Part shown: one piece after another, positions 45,143-53,460 of the stretch
How the letters are laid out: every line of letters begins with the position of its first letter
Position numbering within the stretch: position 1 is the first letter of the stretch
NCBI GenBank assembly: GCA_947499305.1
Contig: CANMNN010000004.1
Span: forward strand, 62,001 to 126,000
Length of the DNA stretch: 64,000 nucleotides
Reading direction: 5' to 3'
Source of the DNA: an uncultured Arenicella sp.
GTDB lineage: Bacteria > Pseudomonadota > Gammaproteobacteria > Arenicellales > Arenicellaceae
Program-made: the position numbers and the translations under genes
The notes under the pieces: generated by a model
Told to the model about the DNA's origin: nothing
The model's database searches: none
What the model saw: only the letters and a program-made list of their open reading frames with translations

Positions 45143-45727
45143 CTATCTTTGTGAGTCCGGGAAATATATAACGTTTGGTAATTCAAGCTTATGTGCCTCT
45201 TGCTGAGTCATTTCTCCATTGAGCCATGAGTCTGCGTTGTTTGGCGTTAGGTAGACCAACATGCGATGGTGTACCTCTGACATATATTCATCGGCGGGTC
45301 GAGTAATCATCGTGCAAGAGAGTTGTTGATTTGGTCCCCAAGCTTCCCACAAGCCGGCAACCATTAGCCCGTCTGTGTCTTTATCTGTTATGTACCATTT
45401 TGTTTTGGAGCCTTTGACTCCAGTCCATTCGTAATAGCCTGCCATCGGCATCAGGCAGCGTTGATTGTGGTTCCATGGGGCGCGATAACTCGGTTTGTCA
45501 GCAACAGTCTCTATGCGAGCATTGTGAGTAGGGTACTTAGACCCAAACTCTTTAGACCAACTTGGTACCAGCCCCCACCTCATGGCTTCAACTTCATTGC
45601 TTCTCAGAGCGGCAACGTTAGAAGAGGGGTACATCTCTTGAGAATGGTCTAGCTCACTTGGCCAATTCTTGAGAGCGTCTGCCCAAAAATGCATCGCTGG
45701 TAGATGAGAGTGATAGGCTCCGCACAT
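45143..45727 (-). CDS. yedK: SRAP-domain protein (YedK/HMCES family), abasic-site protein
   Basis: A 194-residue SOS-response-associated peptidase domain protein. Family members cross-link to abasic sites in single-stranded DNA through Cys2, forming a thiazolidine shield. The hallmark residues are present: N-terminal MCG, the asparagine in THNARIE, the glutamate in AGYYEW and the histidine in EVHHRMLVYL. RWGLVPSWSKE is also typical. It is shorter than E. coli YedK (222 residues) but shows no missing core motif. It lies between the LysE exporter and the tetR operon, divergent from the latter. Confidence 0.93.
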   Translation of the reverse strand: MCGAYHSHLPAMHFWADALKNWPSELDHSQEMYPSSNVAALRSNEVEAMRWGLVPSWSKEFGSKYPTHNARIETVADKPSYRAPWNHNQRCLMPMAGYYEWTGVKGSKTKWYITDKDTDGLMVAGLWEAWGPNQQLSCTMITRPADEYMSEVHHRMLVYLTPNNADSWLNGEMTQQEAHKLELPNVIYFPDSQR

Positions 45728-45913
45728 AGTAAAATTTTATCGGTTTCGGTGAGTAAGGTAATTAGCTATTTACTTACTATACCTAATTAAACATGGATGA
45801 TCTAAAAGAGCTTGCCCATCCCGGCAGCGTACTAGTTAAAAATGATCTGACCCTTCAGTAACGAGAGTAGGTAAGGAAGCTCTTATCGAGGAATGCGGCG
45901 TCGCGACCGCGGT

Positions 45914-45953
45914 TTGCGATAAAAAACAATATGCGTATAATGTTTTTATCGCA
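45914..45953 (+). promoter_or_regulatory. Promoter with a large palindrome, probable operator of the tetR operon
   Basis: The arms TGCGATAAAAAAC (45915-45927) and GTTTTTATCGCA (45942-45953) form a near-perfect inverted repeat, one extra A in the left arm, separated by 14 bases. A perfect -10 box TATAAT is at 45936-45941, with TTGCGA at 45914-45919 as a -35 candidate, 16 bases apart. One arm overlaps the -35 and the other the likely transcription start. TetR proteins commonly repress their own operon from sites like this, so autoregulation is a fair inference. Confidence 0.7.
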
Positions 45954-45986
45954 TCTAAACAACATCACTGCACAAGAGAACCTAAA

Positions 45987-46607
45987 ATGGTTAGCCAAGC
46001 CGAGCGCCGAAAAGCCACCCGAAACGCAATCATGACCGCGGCGAGCGTTATCATTGATGCTCGAGGTTTCAATGATTGTTCAATAGCGGCCATTGCAAAT
46101 GAAACCTCTTATTCTACAGGTGCTATTCAACATCACTTCAAATCAAAGGACGAGCTACTCTATTCAGTGGTCACCGAACATGTTTTCTCTATGCCCACTC
46201 CTGAAATCGGCGATTCGATTATTAGAGAGTCTCTAGAGAAACGATGCCGATTAATTATCCAGGCCATGTGGTCATATTACGGTCATAAAAACTATTCACT
46301 AGTTTGGGAAATTATTCTGGGTAGCAAAAGAAATGAGAAACTTAGAACCGCAATAAATAGCTTCTTTCGAGCTGCCGAGACTAAGGCTGAAGCTAATATT
46401 CAAAAGGTTTTTTCGGATATATCTTTTACAAGCGAGTACGTCGTTGATTTACGTCGCTATCTCAGCGCGCAATTAAGAGGGATTTCCTTATTAAGGTTTA
46501 CCAATGATGTCGGTGATGACATCTCTATTCAGCTTGACTACTTAACTGAAACAATGGTGCTCAAAGTAGGAAACGATGCTGGCATACAAGCACAAGAGTT
46601 AGCATGA
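45987..46607 (+). CDS. TetR-family transcriptional regulator
   Basis: 206 residues. The N-terminal helix-turn-helix (RRKATRNAIMTAASVIID, then SIAAIANETSYSTGAIQHHF and KSKDELLYSVV) is about residues 7-60. The rest is the helical ligand-binding and dimerisation domain, with no recognisable ligand type. It is the first gene of a tightly coupled three-gene operon; its stop overlaps the next start (ATGA). A palindrome on the promoter just upstream is its probable operator. Confidence 0.92.
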   Translation: MVSQAERRKATRNAIMTAASVIIDARGFNDCSIAAIANETSYSTGAIQHHFKSKDELLYSVVTEHVFSMPTPEIGDSIIRESLEKRCRLIIQAMWSYYGHKNYSLVWEIILGSKRNEKLRTAINSFFRAAETKAEANIQKVFSDISFTSEYVVDLRRYLSAQLRGISLLRFTNDVGDDISIQLDYLTETMVLKVGNDAGIQAQELA

Positions 46608-46999
46608 GGGTGGCCTGTTTACTCAAGCTTCAAATTGTTTATGCCATAACAGCGATCATATTTAATGTCGTAAGTCTCTTGCGCATCAAGTTTGATCTAG
46701 CAGGCTTAACTGATACAAATCCTGTGTTAGGTATTGCCGTAATTAGCCCGATTATTATTTCTGCATGGGCCGCGCTCAAGGGCTATAACACGCTCTTTTT
46801 AGCTATTAACTCAGCGTTGATTCCGCTATTTATCTACGCTGGAATCGTAAAGCACCTTCCTAATTTCAGCCTAATACCCTTGGCATCTATTTTTACGTCT
46901 CCACTCGTCTTAGCGATTGTCATCAATTGCTTCGGCGTGATTGTGATGACGATGGGACTTATCGCAATTCTAAACACTCATCCAACGGGACGCTCATAA
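46604..46999 (+). CDS. Small integral membrane protein of unknown function
   Basis: 131 residues with four hydrophobic segments (LQIVYAITAIIFNVVSLL; VLGIAVISPIIISAWAAL; LFLAINSALIPLFIYAGI; LVLAIVINCFGVIVMTMGLIA), so almost all of it lies in the inner membrane. No family is recognised. Its start overlaps the tetR stop (ATGA) and its stop overlaps the acylase start (TAATG), so the three proteins are translationally coupled and probably act together. Confidence 0.8.
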   Translation: MRVACLLKLQIVYAITAIIFNVVSLLRIKFDLAGLTDTNPVLGIAVISPIIISAWAALKGYNTLFLAINSALIPLFIYAGIVKHLPNFSLIPLASIFTSPLVLAIVINCFGVIVMTMGLIAILNTHPTGRS

Positions 47000-49410
47000 T
47001 GATGAAAAAAATCTTACTTGGTTCTTTAGCTGTGCTCGCATTGATTTCTATTACGGCTTACCTGGTTCTGATCAATTTTAACAACTATCAACGTGATGGA
47101 GAACTCGAGATTGCAACACTCGAAAAGCCCGTTACGGTTCATCGAGATAAATACGGCGTACCTTATGTTTTCGCTGAATCGACAGCCGACGCGATCCGCG
47201 CACAAGGTTTTCTTGTAGCACAAGATCGAGTGTTCCAAGTGGAGATGTACCGAGCCATCATAGAAGGGCGTCTAGCGAGCATCGTCGGAGACTCGGCCGT
47301 TAGCTCCGATATCAAAATGCGAGTATTAGGTATCCATAGAAACGCTGGGCGCCACGCTAAGTTATTGGATCAGCAGAGCAAAGATTACTTGAACTGGTAT
47401 GCACAAGGCTACAATGAATTTATCGAGAACCGAACACATGAGTTTCCTCTAGAGCTGTCGCTTTTAAACATCACGCCGAAACCTGTTAGCATCGCCGACC
47501 TATTGGCCGTGCAACACTTCGCCGGTTTCGTCCAAAGTCGCAACTACGAAGATGAAATATTGAGCCTAAATCTACTGAATGAACTTGGCTCAGAACTCGC
47601 CAATGGCCTTTTACCGGTAAACATCAACCCAGATAGAGTAGTTCCGATAGATTCAAATTCGAACAATACAAGAGGCCCTTTCGACATAGGTGAGAGCGAT
47701 GGTTTTGAGTCGATAGCAGCGTTGAAAGCTCCGGTCGCGCTGCCTGCCTCAGGGTCAAATAACTGGGTTGGAGGCAACTCTAAATCCGTTAATGGCATGC
47801 CTATCCTTACAAACGACCCTCACTTAGATGCCTCAATTCTGCCCGGCCCATGGTACCCGGTTGGTTTATTTACCGACGAAATGAAGGCCGTAGGTGCGAA
47901 CCTGCCAGGTGTGCCAGGCTTAATACTAGGCAGAACCCAGCATATCTCATTCGGTGTAACTAATGCTTACGGCGATAGCCAGGACCTCTACATAGAAAAG
48001 ATCGATAAAGATGAGCAAAATCACTATTTCAACAGTGGCGTCAGTCTTCCATTTGATATCGAAAATGTGGTCATCGACGTAAAGGACGACAAAGCTGAAG
48101 ATAAGCTACGTAAAATAAAAATCACTATTCGTCACACAGTTAGAGGTCCTGTTATCTCGGACCATAAAGTCTTCGGCTTAAAGTCCAAAGACCCAATCGT
48201 TTTTCGTTCAGCGGCCGCTGAACTCATCGGTAAAAGTATCGGACTCCCTGATTTGCTAACCGCGAAGTCAGTACAAGAAGCCGATCAAGCGGTGTCTAAG
48301 ATAGACGTACTCTATTTTAACTACCTAATGGCGGATACCGCTGGAGGTATCGGGCATAGAGCCACAGGCCTAGTGCCTAAACGATTGAACGGCTCAGTCG
48401 CTAAAGTAGTGACTGAAAATGATGATTGGACCGGCTATATCCCAAAATCAGAGATGCCAGGCCAAATAAACCCGACTAAAGATTGGTTAGGCACTTCAAA
48501 TCACGACGTTATTCCAGATAACTATCCGTATTATTATTCAACCCATTTCAGCCCAAACTATCGCTACGAAAGAGTCAAGGAGTGGTTTAACGAGGGAACA
48601 AAACGTAATTCAGAAGCGCATAAAAAAATGTTGGCCGATGTCAAAAATAAACATGCTCAGAGACTTACACCAATATTCATAGCGGCCATTGCTGAAACAC
48701 AAGAACTCGCTGATTTCCATAATCTACTTACTGGGTGGGATCATCATGATGATATTGACTCGATCGCGGCAACAACTTTTCATCTTACCCACGAATACCT
48801 TGTTCGTCTGATGTACGAAGGTAAAATGTCACAAGCTGTATTCGAACACTTTTTAGGCTCTCGATATTATTGGATGCAAGGGACTGATGAGTTAATTGTG
48901 TCCGGTGATTCACATTGGTTTGACTTGGCCAATACCAGCACAAAGGAAACAGCAAAAGACTTAATAGTAATCGCCGCATTAAAAGCAAAGGCCACACTGA
49001 TAAAACAGTTAGGTGGCGACACAAATAAATGGAAATGGGGCGACTACCACAAGGTTTCGTTTGTCAGCCCATTACGCAGCAAAGGTTTTGCTAGTGACTT
49101 TCTTGGCGGAGGGACTCACCCTGTTGGTGGCTCAGGAGAAACTCTTAATAGAGGGCAATACTCATTGAATGAAGGGCCTTATCGAAGTCAATGGTTTAGT
49201 AGCCTTAGAATGGTTGCAGATATGAGTGATGACCAAAAAGTATTGGCCTCTATGTCTGGTGGTAATGCATCGCGACAGTTCCACCCTTACTTCAAATCGC
49301 ATTTGGACTCTTGGTTAAAGCAAGAGTTAGTGCCTTGGTGGTTAGATGAAACAATGGTTTTAGAAAATAGCGAACACACCTTAAATTTAGTGCCAGATAC
49401 GGTTCAATAA
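46999..49410 (+). CDS. Penicillin acylase-family N-terminal nucleophile hydrolase
   Basis: A precursor of about 803 residues. An N-terminal hydrophobic segment (LLGSLAVLALISITAYLVL) targets it to the periplasm. The alpha-chain region has VHRDKYGVPYVFAES and AQGFLVAQDRVFQVEMYR. The autocatalytic cleavage point is before Ser253 in SGSNNWVGG, which becomes the nucleophile of the beta chain. DPHLDASILPGPWYPVGL and ISFGVTNAYGDSQDLY follow as in the family. The family includes penicillin G, cephalosporin and N-acyl-homoserine-lactone acylases; which substrate applies here cannot be told. It is the last gene of the TetR-coupled operon, starting one base inside the previous stop. Confidence 0.92.
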   Translation: MMKKILLGSLAVLALISITAYLVLINFNNYQRDGELEIATLEKPVTVHRDKYGVPYVFAESTADAIRAQGFLVAQDRVFQVEMYRAIIEGRLASIVGDSAVSSDIKMRVLGIHRNAGRHAKLLDQQSKDYLNWYAQGYNEFIENRTHEFPLELSLLNITPKPVSIADLLAVQHFAGFVQSRNYEDEILSLNLLNELGSELANGLLPVNINPDRVVPIDSNSNNTRGPFDIGESDGFESIAALKAPVALPASGSNNWVGGNSKSVNGMPILTNDPHLDASILPGPWYPVGLFTDEMKAVGANLPGVPGLILGRTQHISFGVTNAYGDSQDLYIEKIDKDEQNHYFNSGVSLPFDIENVVIDVKDDKAEDKLRKIKITIRHTVRGPVISDHKVFGLKSKDPIVFRSAAAELIGKSIGLPDLLTAKSVQEADQAVSKIDVLYFNYLMADTAGGIGHRATGLVPKRLNGSVAKVVTENDDWTGYIPKSEMPGQINPTKDWLGTSNHDVIPDNYPYYYSTHFSPNYRYERVKEWFNEGTKRNSEAHKKMLADVKNKHAQRLTPIFIAAIAETQELADFHNLLTGWDHHDDIDSIAATTFHLTHEYLVRLMYEGKMSQAVFEHFLGSRYYWMQGTDELIVSGDSHWFDLANTSTKETAKDLIVIAALKAKATLIKQLGGDTNKWKWGDYHKVSFVSPLRSKGFASDFLGGGTHPVGGSGETLNRGQYSLNEGPYRSQWFSSLRMVADMSDDQKVLASMSGGNASRQFHPYFKSHLDSWLKQELVPWWLDETMVLENSEHTLNLVPDTVQ

Positions 49411-49549
49411 ATCATTGCAGGAGGTCTAGGACTGTCACTAAGAAAAATTGAATGGTCGCTTTGGTTTTGCGATGACTTTACTTTGTATTAAATAAACAGA
49501 GTGAAGGATGTTGGTAAATAACGCGACCATATAACTGTTTATTGCAGAG

Positions 49550-50602
49550 CTACTTACATTTGGAGTGATCAGGTAACTGCTCGCAAATATAAGATACAAG
49601 TCGAGCGCTGCCTTTTATCATGCCGTAGCCAATCATTTCATCGGCAATGCCAAAGAACTCATCTGCATCATTACTTGTTTTAGTTAAGGCATACTCAATG
49701 ATGTCCGAGGCGACTTGCCACCGCTCCTTTGAGTTTGATGCGCTATGAAATGCACTTTCGCGTTTCATTGTTTCTAGAGGGATGGCTACTTCATATCCAA
49801 AGCGTTTACTCAATTCATGATAGTGAGCTTGTAGTACTTCAAATTGCCCAGACTCTACTTTTTTAGACGGCTTCCAATTGTTAAATGAGCTTCTTAAGCC
49901 CGACATGACGGTGTTAACCCGGCCACTCATATGTGTTTGGTCGTTATATTGGATAAAACTAACTTTTGCTTTCAACGTTCCAAGCGTATTTAACTCATCA
50001 AACATAGATTGCATTCGTTTGTCCTCATTTCCCATGGATATGAGTAATGGGCTTTTTTTAACGATCTCTTTTTCATTCAATGACTTTGCAAGCGTGTTTA
50101 TTGCTCCATTATGAAGCTCTGGGCTGATTGCGTAATAGCTAGAGAAGTCGCTACCGTTTGCCAACCAATCGTTTGTTACAAATTTGGCCGCAGCAGAGTG
50201 GCCAACTAATATGCTAAAAGGAGCAACCCTGTATTCCTTTTCGATATGAGGTACTACTTCATTGTGGAGTAGGCGCGAGAAGTCAGTTTGTTCACCATTC
50301 TTGCTTGGGATAAATTCTGAGCCAGAACCGCTAATTCCAACAACGATAAATTCTGGAGCTTCAGAGGAGAGCATGTCGATTGCGGCTACTACAGATAATA
50401 AATCCAATTGCCCACGCACAGTGTATATAACAGGGTAAAGCCCACTAGGGTTAGTTTCGTAGGACTCGGGAAGAGCAACCATAACTTCGCGAGGCTCATC
50501 AAAAGCGATTGATTCAATGCTATAGCTATCGGCATATTTTACGGGTTTGGCAAATGCGGTTGTTGAGCAAATTAGTATCAGAGCAAGTAAGGTTGATTTC
50601 AT
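49550..50602 (-). CDS. Exported esterase, alpha/beta-hydrolase (esterase D-like)
   Basis: 350 residues with a signal peptide (STLLALILICSTTAFA). The nucleophile motif is GHSAAAKF, preceded by the typical PVIYTVRGQ and FIVVGISGSGSEF segments of the putative-esterase family that includes siderophore esterases and esterase D. The residues after about 240 look helical and may form a separate C-terminal region. The substrate is unknown. It ends 139 bases from the convergent acylase gene. Start ATG 50602. Confidence 0.85.
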   Translation of the reverse strand: MKSTLLALILICSTTAFAKPVKYADSYSIESIAFDEPREVMVALPESYETNPSGLYPVIYTVRGQLDLLSVVAAIDMLSSEAPEFIVVGISGSGSEFIPSKNGEQTDFSRLLHNEVVPHIEKEYRVAPFSILVGHSAAAKFVTNDWLANGSDFSSYYAISPELHNGAINTLAKSLNEKEIVKKSPLLISMGNEDKRMQSMFDELNTLGTLKAKVSFIQYNDQTHMSGRVNTVMSGLRSSFNNWKPSKKVESGQFEVLQAHYHELSKRFGYEVAIPLETMKRESAFHSASNSKERWQVASDIIEYALTKTSNDADEFFGIADEMIGYGMIKGSARLVSYICEQLPDHSKCK

Positions 50603-50718
50603 TCCATATTCCTTTAGTTTTAGTATTGCTACAGGGACTAGTCAATTTTCACTTTGACTTCGTCAAAGGTATCACATTGATATGGCAAGCTCCTAGCCAA
50701 TCTAGAGAGACTTGAACC

Positions 50719-52230
50719 TTATGCAAACAGCCCATGCATATACCAATCTTTTTTTACGCGATCAAAATAAATCCACAATAAACGTCCGTTGCTTTGCCGT
50801 GCAATAAAATAGTCGCGGCTTTGTAATTTAATCCACCATTGAGTACTTACTCGGTTAGGCCCATGAATCAATGTTAAAGGGCCTTTAAGAATAGGCCTCA
50901 TAGCTTGCTTGGCTAATCTTAATGGTTGATCTAATAGCCATAGCGGCTCATCATCTAATTGGGGCAGGTTTTGAGCCGTTTTTGTGCCTATCTGATACGT
51001 AGCGGCTTTTTCGGAGACTGTTTTTTCCGGTTGACTTGGTTTGTGTTTATCAAACTGTCTATTCGCCATTTCAGGTAAGTGCTCTTGCAGACTCTCAATG
51101 CCATATAGCGCCTTATTGCCGAGGCGACTTATCAGTTTATCTTTGAGTTGTTGAAACTGTTCTTGGCTTGGTTTGGGGTCGAATAAGTCATTGTCGAATA
51201 ATAAAATAGGCAATAAGTCACGACAGCTTAGTTCTATACGCGAGAATTCCCAATCGAGCTTAATACTTTGCAGTTTTATATCACTCAGTTGTTTAAGTGT
51301 TGTGCCCAAATTTTTCTGGCTACTAACGCCTATTTCAATTGTTTTAATTAAACGATTGTTCTCATGATAAAACTGCCAAACAAAGCTTCGACAAAGTAGC
51401 TGGCGGCTTTTTATAAAGTGCGTAAGGTCATTGAGTAGCCGGTCAATCTGTTGCTGAATCCAAGTTACGTTGTGAATCGGCTCGGCAAAATCAGCACAGG
51501 CTCGAAACACCTCTGGTGGCGTTATTGCTTCTTGAGGGTCAGCTAAATCACCCTCAACCATTCTCAAATAGGTGAGTAAATCTTGGCCAAACCTAGCGCC
51601 TAAGTCTGCATATTCTATGTTTTTGATTTCGCCTAAGGTTTTCAAGCCACAGTGTTGCAGTTGGGCGATTTTCTTGGGCGGTATTTCTAAATGATTGAGA
51701 CTCAGCTTGTTCAACTTAGCCTTCGACGTCTCAAAATGTTGATAGTTCTCCATGCTGAGTAGCACCGATGCCTTAGGGGTTTCGCCTAAGCCCAACAGAA
51801 CATCTATCTTGAACTGTGTTAGGTCTTTCTTGATTAAATTTAGAATGTGCTCCAAACCGTTAAATAGCTTACTGCTTTTACCAACCTCAAGTATTAAGGT
51901 GTGGTCATTATGCTGACTAATGCGTGATGTAAATCGATAAGCCCAATAACTAAGCTCTTGTAATTTCTGACGCTCAAGCAGCTCATCTCGATGGTGTAAT
52001 TCTAATGATGGGTTGATTAATAAGGCATGGCTGATACTCATACCTATCTCAACACCTGATCGAAACGACGCATTGTTAATACAGTGAACTCGCTGTTGGT
52101 AGGTAACCGCTATCGCTGCTTCAGATGACTCTGAATTTGTTGAGGCGTATGGGAATCCTAGGCTGTTTAAGCTTAAATGATCGAAGCGTAAACATAGGAA
52201 AGCACTGACGTTTTTAAGATGGGGCTTCAT
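50719..52230 (-). CDS. imuB: ImuB, Y-family DNA polymerase-like mutasome protein
   Basis: A 503-residue member of the catalytically inactive Y-family polymerase ImuB, which bridges the beta clamp and the error-prone polymerase ImuC (DnaE2) in damage-induced mutagenesis. Family features are FLCLRFDHLSLNSLG at the N terminus, LILEVGKSSKLFNGLEHIL and HCGLKTLGEIKNIEYADLGARFG, which is the helix-hairpin-helix-like little-finger lead-in. The conserved acidic catalytic residues of active Y polymerases are not evident. The C-terminal tail includes PLWLLDQPLRL and the family end. ATG 52230 is preferred; GTG 52278 would overlap imuA by 32 bases. No dnaE2 gene follows. Confidence 0.88.
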   Translation of the reverse strand: MKPHLKNVSAFLCLRFDHLSLNSLGFPYASTNSESSEAAIAVTYQQRVHCINNASFRSGVEIGMSISHALLINPSLELHHRDELLERQKLQELSYWAYRFTSRISQHNDHTLILEVGKSSKLFNGLEHILNLIKKDLTQFKIDVLLGLGETPKASVLLSMENYQHFETSKAKLNKLSLNHLEIPPKKIAQLQHCGLKTLGEIKNIEYADLGARFGQDLLTYLRMVEGDLADPQEAITPPEVFRACADFAEPIHNVTWIQQQIDRLLNDLTHFIKSRQLLCRSFVWQFYHENNRLIKTIEIGVSSQKNLGTTLKQLSDIKLQSIKLDWEFSRIELSCRDLLPILLFDNDLFDPKPSQEQFQQLKDKLISRLGNKALYGIESLQEHLPEMANRQFDKHKPSQPEKTVSEKAATYQIGTKTAQNLPQLDDEPLWLLDQPLRLAKQAMRPILKGPLTLIHGPNRVSTQWWIKLQSRDYFIARQSNGRLLWIYFDRVKKDWYMHGLFA

Positions 52231-52246
52231 ACTGCAAATACCCAGA

Positions 52247-53263
52247 CTAATGAACGCTGCGAATTTCAGAAACCGCACTGATTAGGCTAACTTTCCCGTG
52301 CCAGATTTTAGGGTGGGCTACTTTTTTCTTTTGTTGGTTCGCTTGTTGGCTTAAGTTTTGTTGCTCTTCGGCTTTGGCTCCATCTAGTGTTGAATGTTCT
52401 CGTGTGCGCATGTGTGGCTTTAATTTAATTCCTTGATGTAGCTGTTCTCGTGCATTTGAGAGCTCCGTAGCCGGTTCATTTTTAAGGTGCTGTTGTTTGG
52501 CTGGTTTTAGGGGTTTACTCCGTTGGTGCACCGGCAATAGCGAACTAGGAATACGTTGCCAATTCTCATAATGAGGTGCTAACGACACAATGCAACGTTG
52601 GCCGCCCCAACCATTAGGTTGTTTAATAATGTCGAGTTGCAATTTGCTGTAAGCGGTACTGTTAAGATGTATGCGCAAGCCTGCTGCAGACGACTGTTGT
52701 AGGCAGCTGTTATGACGAAATAGAACATTCCAAGTGCTGGTCTTCTCCGATGCTAATTGCAAGCGGCGCAATTCATGGTGGTTTATCTTGTGCTCACCAA
52801 ACCAGCTAATAACCGCCGCGCAGCAATTGGCTACCAAGCTTTGTTCAGTTGCCCAGAGACGCTCTTGTAGATTTTTAGTATTAACAATGGTGACGCAATT
52901 CACATCAATGCCGTAGCGATGTAATGCCGGCGCAAAAGGGGGGTGCGGGGGCGAGATAAGTATGATTTCTCTTTGTTGCTGTGAGCTTTGTAATTTCTTT
53001 AGCGCTGGCAACAATAATCTTAGTTCTCCGATGCCTGCTTGATTGATACCTAGCTCAGTTGTTGTTTTAAGAGGCCAGCCGTTGCTATGTAATTGTTTAT
53101 TAATAGATTTATAGCCAGTGCATACACTCTTAACAACATTATTAGAGTGTCTATTCGCATGTGAGCCACGCCACAATTTGCCTTCAATACTATTACTGTA
53201 CTGTTCGATTAATTGGTCTAGATCTTGGTCTTGGTTTGGGTTTTGAGGCTCATCGTTTTGCAT
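52247..53263 (-). CDS. imuA: ImuA, RecA/SulA-like mutasome protein
   Basis: 338 residues. ImuA proteins are RecA-fold relatives that work with ImuB and ImuC in SOS mutagenesis. The central part shows GIGELRLLLPALKKLQ and REIILISPPHPPFAPAL, like the RecA/SulA-type core, with a Walker-A-like site that is degenerate. FRHNSCLQQSSAAGLRIHL and WGGQRCIVSLAPHYENWQ follow as in the family. The C-terminal third is basic and Gln-rich and looks disordered. It is the first gene of imuA-imuB; the gap to imuB is 16 bases. The promoter and palindrome at 53270-53299 control it. Confidence 0.86.
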   Translation of the reverse strand: MQNDEPQNPNQDQDLDQLIEQYSNSIEGKLWRGSHANRHSNNVVKSVCTGYKSINKQLHSNGWPLKTTTELGINQAGIGELRLLLPALKKLQSSQQQREIILISPPHPPFAPALHRYGIDVNCVTIVNTKNLQERLWATEQSLVANCCAAVISWFGEHKINHHELRRLQLASEKTSTWNVLFRHNSCLQQSSAAGLRIHLNSTAYSKLQLDIIKQPNGWGGQRCIVSLAPHYENWQRIPSSLLPVHQRSKPLKPAKQQHLKNEPATELSNAREQLHQGIKLKPHMRTREHSTLDGAKAEEQQNLSQQANQQKKKVAHPKIWHGKVSLISAVSEIRSVH

Positions 53264-53269
53264 GCCTCA

Positions 53270-53299
53270 AGTATATATTGAAATATGTACAAAATTCAA
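53270..53299 (-). promoter_or_regulatory. imuA promoter with a palindrome in the spacer, candidate SOS-type operator
   Basis: On the minus strand the -35 candidate TTGAAT (53294-53299) and the -10 candidate TATACT (53270-53275) are 18 bases apart. Between and overlapping them is the imperfect palindrome GTACATATT-TC-AATATATAC (53271-53290; 8 of 9 arm bases match). It is not the enterobacterial CTGT-N8-ACAG LexA box, but LexA sites vary between groups and imuAB genes are usually LexA-controlled. Operator function is inference. Confidence 0.5.
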
Positions 53300-53460
53300 A
53301 AAGAGATTGTATATAGAATATGAAAAGGGCTGATATTCAGTTTGGCCTATGCGTGGAGGTATTACGTTGCGAATGAGAAATGTCGAAACCTATTGCATTC
53401 AGATTTGCTAGACTAATGATCGCATAACACTTAATCGCACAAGATTGATTCTAAAAAGAT

